A DNA stretch of 64,000 nucleotides. Source: Raphanus sativus (Eukaryota > Streptophyta > Magnoliopsida > Brassicales > Brassicaceae). How positions within the stretch are numbered: the first letter of the stretch is position 1; each line of letters opens with the position of its first letter. The stretch is taken from the NCBI RefSeq assembly GCF_000801105.2, contig NC_079519.1, forward strand, positions 7,872,668-7,936,667, in the 5' to 3' direction. Positions 34,506-47,034 of the stretch are shown one piece after another. Both the position numbers and the translations under genes were made by a program. The notes under the pieces were generated by a model. That model saw nothing but the letters and a program-made list of their open reading frames with translations, was not told the origin of the DNA and did not search any database.

Positions 34506-37500
34506 CTATACGGATTCATCCGAAAACGCAAACGAACAATTAGATGAACCACGAGGAGTGACAAACTTCTCCGGCGGTAGCGGCTGTGGCTGCCATTTTT
34601 CACATTTTCCGCCTTTTAACATATCGTTGTCAGATCGTCCCACGTCAAGCTGCCTAATCTCTTTAAGCATTGCCACAATATCTTTCATCATAGGCCTATC
34701 AGCTGCCTTATTGCTGACGCAGAGGAATGCGACCGCTAACGTTTGGAGCATCTCATGCATTATTGGATCGGCTCGTCCACGGAGCCTTGGGTCGAGGATT
34801 TCTCCTGGAGCCTTTTTCTTGGCTAGATGATCTCTCACCCATTGAACCAAATGTGCACCTCCTGGTAGATCCGGATCCAGTGGATGCTTTCCCGTTAACA
34901 CTTCCAATAGCACCACTCCAAAACTATACACATCGCTCTTTTCGGTTATACGTTGCATCGATGCATGTTCTGTTAAACCAAAAAAAAACAATCGTTAATT
35001 ATGAATTTTGACAATAATAACGTGGAAAATTAATATGAGTGTTGATGAAATTTACCTGGAGCCATGTAACCGTAAGAGCCAGCCAACGGAGGCCGGTTAC
35101 TTGATTTTGATGAATCTACATCGTTATTTTCTTCACATGAGACGGTTTTGGCTAAACCGAAATCGGCTAAGAACGGTTCGAACCGGGAACCTAATAAGAC
35201 ATTCATAGCTTTAACGTCGCCGTGTAGAATCGGAGGGAGGCAATCATGGTGGAGATAAGCGAGTGCATGCGCAACTCCCAAAACGACATCGTATCGTGCC
35301 TCCCAATCAGCTCCTCCTCTCCCTTTACCGGCGCCGTGAAGCAGAGAGCTTAGACTTCCGTTGGGGAGATAATCGTAGAACAAGAGTTTCAGATTCTTAT
35401 TCGAACACCAACCCAAGAGACGTATTATATTCCGATGTCGGATCAAACCGAGCGTGTTGATCTCCGAGTTAAATGCTCCGGTCTCTTCCTTCGACCACAT
35501 CTTCTTCACCGCCAGAGTTTCTCCCGACGGGATCGTCACTCTGTAAACCACCCCGGAGCTTCCGGTTCCGATCACGTTAGCCGAAGTCAAGTTCTTGACG
35601 ATGTCGTCGATGGAGAAGTCGAGTTTCTGATACAGAGTCACTTCCCACGTGTCCAACTCCTCGTTTTGTTTCCCGGCGACTCGCTGCGCTTTGACGAGAG
35701 TGTAAACCGCCATGAGAACGAGGACGACGCTCGCTGCGACGAGGATCGACATGGCTAGTTTAACGGCGGAGCGGTGTCGTCGGGTTTGGATCTCGGTATC
35801 GGGTCGGGTCGAGATGAAGAGTCCTCTGTTCGATTCGAGAACAGAGAGCGGGAGTTTCCGGAAAAACAGAGTGTTCGGCAGCTCCCCGGAGAATTCGTTG
35901 AAGGAGATGTTGAGCGAGACGAGGTTCTGAAGATCAGCCAAGGCGTTGAGGTTTCCGGCGAGTTTGTTGTGAGAGACGTCTAGGGTTCCGAGATTGACGA
36001 GGCTGGAGAACCTCGACGGGATTACGCCGGAGAAGGAGTTGCAGCTCAGGTTCAGAGATATCGCGAGGGACGGGATGCGGCCTAGCTCGTCTGGGATGTC
36101 TCCGGTGAATCCGTTGTCGCCGAGGTTGAGAAGCTGGAGGCTCCGGCAAGAAGAGATCTCTCTCGGGATCGAACCGGAGAGACGATTCTTCGCGAGGTTG
36201 AGTTTTGTGAGTTCGGTTAAAGAACCGATACCGGATGGTAGAGAACCGGTTAGTGAGTTATCTGAGAAGTCGATGAACTGCAAACTCTTGGGAAGCGTAC
36301 CGGGTAACGAACCGGTTAAACCGTTGGAGTGAAGATCGAGAAACTCAAGGCTTTCGCAACCGGAGATAGCCGGTGGAATGTTACCCGCGAGACGATTCTC
36401 GCTTATATCGATAAAGTTTAAATTTTTCAGATTCCCAATCTCGGACGGAATATTCCCCGCGAGTCTGTTTCCGTTGAGCCTTAGCCGGTAGAGACTCGTG
36501 CAGTTTCCAATCTCCGGTGGTACGGATCCAGACAAGCTGTTAGAGAGGAGAAGAAGCTTCGTGAGGTTACGTAGATCGAAGATTCCGTTGGGAATCGAAC
36601 CGGAGAGAGCGTTGTAAGAGAGATCGATGGCTTGAAGCTCTTCGCATTGAGAAAGACTCTCCGGTATTTTCCCGGTTAACTGGTTCGACCACGCGAAGAA
36701 CATCGTCAGGCTCGTTAGTTTCAACTGCGGAATCTCCCCGGAGATTCGGTTGTTGTCGATCTCTAAATGCGTCAGCTTCGTGCAGTTCGCTAGCTCTTCG
36801 GGGATCGTACCGGAGAGCTGGTTAACGCTGAGCTGAAGCTCCTGGAGATTGGGGAGGTTTCCGAAGCTTCTCGGGATGTTTCCGGTGAGGAGGTTTTCGG
36901 ATAAGTCGATGAGGAAAAGGTCCGGACAGTTCCCGAGCTCGACGGGGATTTTTCCGACGAGGTTGTTTTGCCATAAGAGAAGGCTTTGAAGGTTCTTGAG
37001 ACCACCTAGTGTTGTCGGAATCGAACGGGAGATCGAGTTTTGGTACAAGTAGAGGTTTTGAAGCTCCGTGCAGTTCCCAATCTCATCGGGGATTGGACCG
37101 GAGAAGAGTGACGTGTACAGAGCTATTGTCTGAACGTGTTTCAGGTTTCCTATCGAAGCCGGGAGTTTACCGGAGAGACTAGTCTCGGCGAGACCTAACG
37201 TCACGAGGCTCTCGCAGTTACCAATCTCCCAAGGAAGCTCTCCTCTTAGATTCTTGTTCCCGCCCGCGCGGAAGGTTTGTAGATTCTTGAGCTCTCCGAT
37301 GCTCTTCGGAATCTCTCCGGCGAGTTTGTTGTCGAAGAGAGTGAGCTCGACGAGGTTAGTGAGGTTCCCCAGCTCCGAAGGAATCGCACCTTCGAGGTTG
37401 TTGGTGTTGAGAGACAGAGTCTTGAGTTTCTTGAGCTTGAAGATTTCGACAGGGATTTCACCGGAGAGAGAGTTATCGGCCAAATCGAGGACTTCGAGCT

Positions 37501-37861
37501 CCGGTAAGTCTCCGAGCTCCTTAGGGATGAAACCGGTGAGATTCACGGAGGTTAATCTGAGTGAAGTCAGAGACTTTAGCTGCAAGAGATTCGTGGCGGG
37601 TAAAGGACCTTGAAAGTCCGTGACTTGGAGCTGTATCTCCGAGACTTGGCCTCTCGCGTTGCATCTGATTCCGACCCATTTGCAAGGATTCGATTCCGCG
37701 GCGTTCCAAGAAGATAAGGCGTCTCCGGAGATGTTTAGCTGAGATTTCCATGAGAGCAGAGCTTGGCCTTGATCGTTTACAGAGAAACAGGGGATGAAGA
37801 AGAAAACAGAGGAGTTTAAAAAAAGAAAGAGGAAGAAGCTGAATCTATGGTTACGTGGCAT
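34506..37861 (-). CDS. RGI4: LRR receptor-like kinase RGI4/SKM2
   Basis: Two exons, 35056-37861 and 34506-34969, give 1089 residues; the family is about 1090. The chosen ATG at 37861 (MPRNHRFSFFLFLFLNSSVF) places a signal peptide at the N-terminus. An in-frame ATG at 37954 would add 31 Ser-rich residues. The order is: N-cap with ALLSWKSQLNISGDALSSWN and CKWVGI, more than 20 LRRs (GxIPxxLGxLxxL type), a transmembrane helix (AMSILVAASVVLVLMAVYTL), then a kinase with GTGSSGVVY, AVKKMW, HGDVKAMN, DFGLAK and GSYGYMAPE. HGD in place of HRD makes it a non-RD kinase. The intron falls in the APE motif codon. Arabidopsis relatives bind tyrosine-sulphated root meristem growth factor peptides or CLE45; the ligand here is inferred. 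It matches At5g56040 better than At4g26540 (RGI3), notably in the tail KWQPQPLPPEK...SDESV. Confidence 0.93.
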
Positions 37862-38089
37862 TGGTGAAGAAGAAGAGAAAGAGAGGGAGGAGGAGGAGGA
37901 GAAGTGGTAAGGAGAGAGAGAAGTGCGTTGGGATTGTGAAGCGAAGAACCCCATGGAGTTGGTTTTTACTTTGTTTTATAGAAATAGTATATTAGTAAAA
38001 CAGAGCATTCAAGGAGAGAGACAGAGTAAAAGAAGTAGCAAAGGAAGATCTGGATCCCAAAAAAGCAACTCCACCTTTTTCCTTTATTA
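37862..38089. other. 5' leader and proximal promoter of RGI4
   Basis: GA-rich leader (ctctctccttaccacttctc on the gene strand) directly before the start codon, typical of plant 5' UTRs. It is bounded upstream by a MITE. Confidence 0.4.
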
Positions 38090-38339
38090 CTCACTCCGTT
38101 CCAAATTAGATGATGTTTTGGAGAATTTTGGATATTTCAAAATAGATGATGTTTTGATATTTTTATATTAGTTATAGTTTTTTTGAAAACTGGATGACCA
38201 ATAGAATCTTATAATCTTTTTGATTATTGGTTGGATTAGTTTTAATTTTTCTTTTCAATGTTACCTTTTTAAGATAAAAATATATTTCTTAATTCTTGTA
38301 CCATCATCCATAACATCAAGTATTTAGGAATAGAGGAAG
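38090..38339. mobile_element. Stowaway-like MITE in the RGI4 promoter
   Basis: A 250-bp element starting ctcactccgttccaaatta and ending with its imperfect inverse tttaggaatagaggaag, flanked by TA. It sits about 230 bp upstream of the RGI4 start codon. Confidence 0.8.
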
Positions 38340-38369
38340 TATTAATTTCACTTTTTATTTCTTTCCTTT

Positions 38370-38419
38370 CCCACCATTTACATTTTTTTTTTTTTGGTTA
38401 AAACCCACCATTTACATTT
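38370..38419 (-). mobile_element. Micro-retroposon scar, 16-bp direct repeats
   Basis: cccaccatttacattt at 38370-38385 and 38404-38419 flanks an 18-bp insert which, on the minus strand, reads TTTTAACC followed by A10. Confidence 0.65.
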
Positions 38420-38691
38420 GTTATTACTTATTAGGTTAAAAAATTACAAGCAGATAGTAAAAAAATTACAAGCAGATAGTATAATATAGTTGCGGGTAAA
38501 ATATTTAAATGACATTTCATGGTAATTTTTTCATAAATGGCATTTCTGGTGTCCTTTATTCATATGAATGGGACTTTAATTTATAATGTTCTAATATAAT
38601 TTAACTTTAATAAGAACAAGAGTCATAAATGCTGAAAGTGCAAACAAAAATTGATATACAGAGGTTATCTAGTAAGAAATAATGTCACTTT

Positions 38692-38732
38692 AGAATGACC
38701 CCATTGGTTGTCCAAAAAAAAAGAATGACCCC
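38692..38732 (+). mobile_element. Micro-retroposon scar ending TTGTCC-A8
   Basis: agaatgacccc at 38692-38702 and 38722-38732 flanks the 19-bp insert ATTGGTTGTCC plus A8. It shares its tail with the scar at 53766-53813. Confidence 0.7.
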
Positions 38733-39073
38733 TATTGTTTTGTTATTTCTCGATTCATATTTTCGATAGTGATTAATTTCTTGTTTACCAAAATAATGAT
38801 ATTTGTTGTATACCACTATCTAGCGGCTTGCGTGGTAGGTATCTGTTGTAAATTACTACCTAATATTTGTATAAGATAATTATATCTACAGTAGCATCCT
38901 AACACGTTGTCCAGAGAAAAATAAGTAGCAGCCTAACACAGAAAAATTCAGACAAGTGTGTCTTTTTCTCTCGTACTTCCGTTACTCTGTTAACTTGGGA
39001 GAGAGTCCGAACTATATATTATATACTAGCGTGTATAGTAACAAATTCAAAATGTAAAACTAATGGCGGAAAG

Positions 39074-39111
39074 AAATTAAGATGAATTTTAGCAAAAAAA
39101 AAATTAAGATG
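39074..39111 (+). mobile_element. Micro-retroposon scar, 11-bp direct repeats
   Basis: aaattaagatg at 39074-39084 and 39101-39111 flanks aattttagc plus A7. Confidence 0.6.
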
Positions 39112-40003
39112 GACATCGTATATCTACTTTGAGTTTCTGATATATAATTAAAATATTAAAAGTATAGTTGAAACATGGAATCTTGAAGGGAGTGAAATGC
39201 ACATGCAATCTAGGAATTTATGTGAAACATTAAGTTAAATTTGAGTATCGCTCATCTCTGAGCATCCTGTCGGTCCATTTCATTCACTGTAATTATATAG
39301 ATATTATACATACATCATATACATATGTATGTGCATACTTAAGAATTAAGAGAAATTTGTACAGTTTAAATTTAAACAAAAGTAAAACCAATCACTCAAC
39401 AGATTGTAGTTGAAGTTGTAGATATAAAGATTGTAGATGTTCTCACTATAATTTCTTTTTAAATGATACAAAGAAAATTAACAAGATTAAAAAAATAAGA
39501 AGAAGATTAAGTTGTAAACATTATATAATTTGATTGGGATTTGCTAAATTATACCTTTCTTTGGCATCAATTGTACTCTTTTTAGTTACACTACTACTAG
39601 TTTATAAGGTACTGGATAGGTGACTGTCTAGATCCAACTTCTCGATTGAATATTTGATTACATATATAAGAAAGGGAACTGGACAAAACAAAAGGAAAAG
39701 GGGAAATGATTTTTGAAATTAAGATCATGGGTCAAGCATCATTAGGTAGGGGGTCAAGATAATCAATATAATTAAATCAGGATCCCTTTTATGGATTTGC
39801 CCTTGACTTTCCTTGGTATATTACTTTTTGTGCCATCAGATTTGTCTTAAAAATTAAAACTCATTAAGGATAATTTAGGAAATGAAAATAAGACCATCTA
39901 AACTGCCTAATAACACACGGCATTCATTTGTTTTAATAATTACTGTATAGATAATTGCATAAAATTATTAAAAGGGACGACAGTTACAAAACATTTTTAT
40001 AGG

Positions 40004-40050
40004 AACCACTTCTTATTTTTTTTCTGAAAAAAGTTTAGTAACCACTTCTT
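40004..40050. mobile_element. Micro-insertion scar, 11-bp direct repeats
   Basis: aaccacttctt at 40004-40014 and 40040-40050 flanks a 25-bp insert beginning with a T run. Confidence 0.6.
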
Positions 40051-40592
40051 GTGTTCCTAGCAATTAAACGAGTTGGTCCAAGTTGGTCCATGTTATTTGT
40101 AGCTTCGGGATCCACTTCCTTTATTAATATGTAACTGAATAATTTACCCTACTAAAAAAATTAATAATATATTATTTTTATATACACTATCTTATCAAGT
40201 TCTTTTCTTTTCTTTTATTTTCTTTTCTTTTATATTGACTTCATAAATTTTAATATCCATAGCTTTAGACATGACAAAATGATTTATTTGAGATATATAT
40301 ATATATATATATATATAACACTAATCATTAATCTAATATATTTTATTCATAGGGTTTCCATGAGTTTTCCGGATTATTAAATAATAAATTTTCCGAAAAC
40401 TCAAACTAGAACACTGGGTTTACCGGTTCAACCGCAGGTCTGGAATGAGTTTCAAAACTTTTGGTAAAGTCTATAGTTATGCAACATCATAAATTCAATA
40501 TAATAATCAAAATCTCTTACTAATAATATTTTTAAAATATATACACAAATATAATTAAAAATGCAAATATAAAAATTAAAAATGAAAATATA

Positions 40593-40623
40593 CCCGCCCT
40601 TCAAAGGGCGGGTTAAAATCTAG
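40593..40623 (+). mobile_element. Helitron 3' terminus
   Basis: Hairpin cccgccctt-caa-agggcggg (40593-40612), followed 7 bp later by the terminal CTAG (40620-40623) and a host T. This is the standard Helitron 3' end. I could not place the matching 5' TC end, so the element length is unknown. Confidence 0.75.
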
Positions 40624-41157
40624 TTATATATTAAGATATAACACCACAGTTCAAGTCACATGCCATAGTAACATCAAAATATTAAATATATATCAATAGA
40701 TGTGTAGAGAGGTGGTCATGTGCATCTATCAACAGATTTACAGATTTTATATAATAGTAGAGTGAAGGAAAGCATTTCGACAACATGGTTTTATTCCGTA
40801 GATTATGGAATAGTGTGTACTCTAATTACCGTAAACTGCACTTGATAAATGGTGATATTAATCATTAACTAAGTGACGATATGTATATCGTAATATGTAA
40901 ATTTTGTTGTACATTATTGACATAACACACAATCTTTCTTTTTAAGGAGATACATCAGTGGTAACAACTAAAAAGTTTCTAAGTTTGAATAGAAACTAAC
41001 AAGTTTCTTTCTCATGGAAATACTAGCATAAAGAAGTTTACTTCATTATTATGTGCTTTTTGAGGCATGATCAAAAATATATTTAGAATCCCTAATTGAA
41101 GAATATTTTGTTAATTTATAAGTGGCTCCCTATTTTGTCTAACTTTGGTTGATAAAT

Positions 41158-41200
41158 ATATAAGAATTATTTGCTGACAAAAAGAATATAAGAATTATTT
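41158..41200 (+). mobile_element. Micro-retroposon scar, 15-bp direct repeats
   Basis: atataagaattattt at 41158-41172 and 41186-41200 flanks the 13-bp insert gctgacaaaaaga. Confidence 0.6.
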
Positions 41201-44200
41201 ACAAAATATTTATATACATACAATATATCTAAAAGAATGCGTGAGAAGAGTTAAACCAAATATGGTCCTTGAGAAAAAAAACCGATGTAAAGAGGAAAAA
41301 GGCGAAACTAATAAAACAAAAAACCAACAAACAAGAAGAAAGTGAAAAGACAACAAAAGATTCAAGAGAAAAGACAAGCAACTAACTGTATTTTCCAAAA
41401 CTAGTAAAATTTATATTTTTCACAATTTTTTAATTAAATTATTTGATAAATCTTAATACTATCATCAAATGGTCCATATTTCCAGTTACAGTGACTTGGT
41501 TTAATAATCTGAATTTTTATGTTACATAGCTAACCCATATTTTGAAACTTTTGAAAACTAAAACTTTCTTGAAATAATAAAAATCTCATAAGAATGAAAT
41601 TAAAAATTATTAAAAATAAATATTAAATATAATGAATAACCATCAATCGTCTCCAAATTAACACTGTTATCTTATTTTTATACTGACTCAATTAGTTGCA
41701 AATTAAAAGAAAAATCTTTTGTTTTACCCATAAAATCATAAATTAATGTACGGAAGTATAATACCTTACATTTATGTTATATACAAAAAAACTACATTAA
41801 CAAAAAAGTATTCAGCAAACCATCAAAAAGTATATGTAAACCACTGATTTGTAATGTCGTGCAAACGATCAAAATACGAAAAATTTCATGTAAATGGTTG
41901 CATGATTATTAAATAAACCTTTCTCAAATCTCCTAAAAATTGATGGTTTTGGCCCTCTAACAAAATAGAGCCACAAACCTAAATTGGAATCGTAGATTCA
42001 CTGTAAAATAAAGTTTAGAACAAAAATGTTGTAACATAACTCTATTTTAATTTTATAACAAAGTAAAAAGTATGTTTACTATATCAATATAATAATTCAT
42101 TTATTTTCTGTTAACCATTTTAATTTTTACTTTAAAATAAAATACCACTGAAGTAAAAATAACTCTATCATACCGTTATTTTTTTTTTAAATATAGAATG
42201 AATCATTAGATATGATATTACAGTAGCATTGACACATTTAGATAATCCAATATTATAACTCACTTTGGCAATTTAAATAAATATAAAATATTTTTTACGA
42301 AACTATAATTTTATATATCAAAATAAAGTTACAAGATCATAATACAAGATCATAGTACACAATCATTTAAACTACTAAAACCTAATACTAAACTCTTCAA
42401 TATAACAGCTTGAAAGTATTTAATTTGATAGATGTGTTATAATCATCTTACATATATTTTTGTTCTTTACTTTTTGTATATGACATTAAAACAAGTGTTG
42501 CACAAAAAATATTAGCATATATTTTATTTCATGAGAGAGTGAATTGAGTGAACAATTCTAATAACGTGAATAGCTATATGGTTTATGCAATTCACCATTC
42601 CTAAAAATTTTACACAATAATATTTTGAAAACTTCATAATCCATTAAAGTTTGAGAAAATATTTACCTCTTATCATTATTCAAAATACTCTAGACAATTA
42701 ATGAATGTTATCAGGCAACTTCTCGTACGTTATATATTAATGTTACGTGAGTTAAAATATCACTTCTTTTAAATATATTAGTAATTAGGTTTTCTAAGCG
42801 AAAATGAAAACTAATTCATCTCAAATTTTTCACATGTCAGATGAAGGGTAATGATTTTTAATACAGTGAAGGGTGGTGTTTTGTATTACTTTCAACAAAG
42901 TTAATAGTGATGATAACATTTAAGATAAACTAAAAGATATAGACTTGATTATGAGTCATATGACAGTAGGACAAGATCTGGATCTGTATCACGTTTTGAT
43001 TAGGTTAGAGATCTCACCACATGATGATAGACTAAGACCAATACAAAATACATCATATACTGAATTTAGGATAAACATTAGTTAAAGCTCCGGTTAAAAT
43101 TACACAAGTGTTAGCAAGAAAGCATCAATCTTTACCTTGTACTAGTTTGTTTGAGTCCCTAAAACAATAGTTATGGCTATATATATATAATTTCATTCAG
43201 TATTGTGCCTGAAAACAATAGTTATAGCAGTTGATACGTATTACAATTCTGCAAAAGTTTGAAAATATAAATTCATATAGTTAAACTTGTCTAGGGCCTT
43301 AAACCGATATTTATTGTATAATTGTATGTATAATATAAATTCATATTGTATGTGGAATCTTGGATGGATTTAAGCTTTGTTTAGTGGTAAATTAGCACTA
43401 AGTGAGTGTTAGAAATTAACAAAGGTGGCATCTGATCTATGACTAGTATGGGCGATTTTTGCCTAATTTAAAAAAAAAATAAGTACAAGCATTTGTCTGT
43501 ATTAGTTTTATAAATTATAATTAAAATGGTCCATTGTGGGGTATTTTATAGCAGAAGCAGTCCAAGAATGTAGTGGCAGAAACACTGTGCGAAAAGAAGT
43601 GGGCATCGATCAAAATTATTTGTTTATTTATAATTTATTTGTTAATTATGTTTGTCGATCCAATGAATATAACATATATTATGGTTGATAACGATAAGGC
43701 TATATATATATACCTAAGGATGATGAGAGTGGTCATGTGTATATAACTCCATTGGTTGTAAGTTGTGACTAACTACAACATACAACTACGAATCCCCTGC
43801 CGTAAGAAAAACATATTATGTCTTTCTTTCAAATGAATGTTAATTTATTCAACAAAAAAAAAATATAATAAATATGTTTTTTAGTTAAAATTTTTGATGC
43901 TTTAAAAAGGAAAATTGAGCAAAGAAGCCATTGCAGGATGTTTGCCCATATGCGAAATTATCTTGTGGTGAAGCCTCGTCGCATGACTCGCATCTTCATG
44001 TCGTTTATGGTTCATGAAGTTTCCCTCTGAATAAGTCGATGTGGTTCCTGATATGCTTATCAATAAGAGCTACCAACATGGTTGAATGATGCGATGGTTC
44101 CCCATGACGTCGGCCATTTGTATTTACGCCACAACGAATACACAAAGAAGAAATTAAAAAAAAAAAAAATCCTATCATGTCTACATGCCGATAAAATATC

Positions 44201-44263
44201 AAATTAGTAATAAAAATTGAGAAAATAGATGAATTGAATAGATAATTCTATTTTATCTATCTA

Positions 44264-45017
44264 TCTATACTATTATTTATGAAGTGATTTTGCTTACTTG
44301 TCATGTTCTCCATGATTTTAACTAATTTTTCTTATTTATCATATTTTTATTAAGTTCAAGCTAAATTATCATTGATGTATTATTTGTTTTGAGCTGAATC
44401 ACTAAATCATTAATATAAAATAATAGCTTTGATGAATATTCTATATAAGTAAAAACGAATTTTGTTTTATTAATATTAAATTTATATGTTATATTAGCTT
44501 TTCTTATTTGTCATATTTTTATTAGGTTTTAGACTTTTAGATAGGTTATTAATTTATTATTATTTTCTAACTATCCACTAATTTATTTTAATGATATAAA
44601 GTTTATATGTTATATGCTATATTAAATAATTGATTACAAAATAATATTTTAGAATTATCAAAAAAAGATAATTCTTCTATATATATTCTTTTTTGTGCCT
44701 ATCTGAAAACAATATTTTTATTATAAAAGTTAAAAAATTAAGATACAAAATAATTTATTATTAAATATTAGTCAACCAAAAAATATAAATATATTTTCTA
44801 AACTATCTCTAAGATATGAGTGTTTTAAAAAAACTTAACACAATAATAAGTATATATTTTGATTAAAATTATTTGACATATATAAATATTTTGATATTTG
44901 ATTTAACTATTTAAAAACATAAATAATAATTTATTATGCTGGTTTTAGATTAATAAGACATAAACTAATAAGTATTTATAAGAAATTTATTCCCGCATGT
45001 TCGGGCAAAACACCTAG
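44264..45017 (+). mobile_element. Complete non-autonomous Helitron, 754 bp
   Basis: It starts TCTATACTATTATTTATGAA directly after a host A and ends in hairpin cccgcatgttcggg (44992-45005), then CTAG (45014-45017) before a host T. Insertion between A and T without target duplication is as expected for Helitrons. There is no coding capacity. Confidence 0.85.
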
Positions 45018-45397
45018 TTGTATTATGTTAGGATAGTGTTTAGAAAATCGAGATTATTACTATTTTCACACAAAATGCTATTAATTCCCTTAAATACTAT
45101 TTTCTGGTCTCATTCTAAAACTTCCAGTACAGCTTCAAAGTAACAAAAACAAAATTAGTAGGAATTAATAACTGTGAATTGAATTTATCTAATTATACTA
45201 CATCTTTAGAACAAAATTCCTAAACCATTACTTTTAAATCTTTTACATAGTATTTACCATTTGTAAACTTTCTTATAAATCTATTATTTTTTCTCTAAAA
45301 CTTATAAAAAAAAATTCCACTGTTTTGTGTTATTAGAGAAATCTCGTTGTCGTGACATATTACGCATACTCAATTTAAATATTTATCTCATTCATAA

Positions 45398-45490
45398 ATC
45401 AGAGGTCATACATATACACATTTGACTAAAACCAGAGGTCATGTACACATTTGACTAAAATCAGAGGTCATGCATATACACATACACATT
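45398..45490. repeat. Short tandem repeat, three imperfect units
   Basis: Three copies of a unit containing cagaggtcat and acacatttgactaaaa, each about 30-35 bp. Confidence 0.7.
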
Positions 45491-45610
45491 TATCATCTAC
45501 CTAATTAGGTTAAATTACCCGATAAAGATTACGAATCAGACACTGAAGGTTTGAATACGAGATATTAGTCACATATGGAACGATGTTTATATAGTAGATA
45601 TTAATAGATG

Positions 45611-45651
45611 AACTAACTGTGTTACAAAAAAAAAAAAAAAAAAACTAACTG
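45611..45651 (+). mobile_element. Micro-retroposon scar ending GTTAC-A17
   Basis: aactaactg at 45611-45619 and 45643-45651 flanks tgttac plus about 17 A. It shares the GTTAC tail with the scar at 46127-46170. Confidence 0.65.
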
Positions 45652-46126
45652 ATTACTAATTTGGAACATCTCCATAACAAGTGTGAAACCTATTATATAT
45701 AGTTTGTTGTATAATAGATTTGGGAAAGTATTTGTGAAGCCGTGTGTAAATATAAAAGTGGGTATATACATGAATGTGTGTAAGTAGACAAGATGTGTTT
45801 GTAGGTATGTATGATGTGAAATAAGATGGGCCCAATGAGAATGAGATTGTTGCTTTAAGAGGGGAATCATAATAGTGATCTTTTTGTGATGACAACAACC
45901 ACACGTGCTCATTCCTTCTACCAAAGGACTGCACTCACTTCGCTACACCTTTTAACTCCAATTATTTCCAGAAGCCACTTTTTTTTTTTGTTTTCGAATC
46001 AGATTTTGTAGAGCGAAACTCGAACTTATTGAATCATGCATGTTTTTAAGTCGGTTTTATCATATATGTAAATTGGTCACTGTATTGGTGATAGGAAAAA
46101 TCAAATGTGAACATTTAAGTCCTAGC

Positions 46127-46170
46127 AAAACTCAGAAGTATAAGTTACAAAAAAAAAACTCAGAAGTATA
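46127..46170 (+). mobile_element. Micro-retroposon scar ending GTTAC-A(n)
   Basis: aaaactcagaagtata at 46127-46142 and 46155-46170 flanks agttac plus A. The 5' A residues of the repeat cannot be separated from the tail, so the duplication is 12-16 bp. Confidence 0.65.
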
Positions 46171-46569
46171 GTCTCTGGCAATCAGCTGTAGTTACATAAT
46201 TTTCAACTGTTTGCTTTTTTAAACCTCGTAGAAAAGCGAGGATGAGTGATGTCAACACATATTTCAAATGTTCACTATGCTCCTCTATTTTGAATGATAT
46301 GCCTTTCTTTCGTAATGAGTAATAATAACAATGGTTTGGAAGATTGAAAACCAGCTTTAACAAAACATATTGGTATGGAAGAGAACTTGCATCAACATGA
46401 CTGATAGGTTTTCTCATTATATATATATGTTAATGTAGTAGTGTTTTCGTTCTTGCTATCATTAGGTACTCGTTCAATTAGTATCTTTGCTATTTTCTAG
46501 ATACGTAAGTATATGTATCATTTTTTTAACAAATTAATCTGAGAAACATAATTTTTACGTTTCACAGCT

Positions 46570-46571
<2 letters not shown>

Positions 46572-46608
<37 letters not shown>
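46572..46608. repeat. (AT)n microsatellite
   Basis: An uninterrupted AT dinucleotide tract. Confidence 0.9.
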
Positions 46609-46610
<2 letters not shown>

Positions 46611-47003
46611 TATACTTTTTCTTGTAATAAGATTATATAGGACGTGATAATATGAACAACATATTTAAGATAGCAACACTTGTTGAATTCTGACTCATCA
46701 GTTTTTTTGTAATATTCAAACAAAATTTTCATAGTCCTTTAATTTACTTTCGATTATAACTACACTGACCATATAACTTTCTTTATATGTGTTACTTTGA
46801 ATGATAAAAAGAGACAACATTTCACTTTCTTGGTCAACAAATTATATTTTTTTCAAAATACATAATATGAGCATATCACCATTCACTCTTTTGGTATCCT
46901 TTCTGCAAACTTGTTAATTATTAACTTTCAGCTTTTTTTTTTCCTTTCCGCTTCTTTCTATAAATTTTCTTTTCTGATCATGCTATTTTTTCTTTCAAGG
47001 TTA

Positions 47004-47034
47004 TTTTGATATTCTTTTTTTTTTTGATATTCTT
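47004..47034. mobile_element. Poly(T)-only insertion scar, 13-bp direct repeats
   Basis: ttttgatattctt at 47004-47016 and 47022-47034 flanks only five T. This could be a retroposition event that copied nothing but tail, or a plain tandem duplication with slippage. Confidence 0.45.

Noticed and set aside
34506..37861. Assignment as RGI3 (At4g26540)
   Set aside because: The extracellular start, juxtamembrane and C-terminal tail agree better with At5g56040 as I remember it.
40083..40100. agttggtcc repeated as another micro-retroposon scar
   Set aside because: The copies are directly adjacent with almost no insert, so plain tandem duplication is enough.
43900..44202. GC-richer patch with a 65-codon frame
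   Set aside because: No signal peptide, domain or conserved pattern; may be a decayed gene piece, but nothing identifies it.
45622..45934. Two overlapping minus-strand frames of about 92-100 codons, and a possible small-RNA precursor
   Set aside because: Composition is repetitive His/Tyr/Thr. I compared by eye with miR156, miR159, miR164 and miR319 and saw no convincing match or hairpin.
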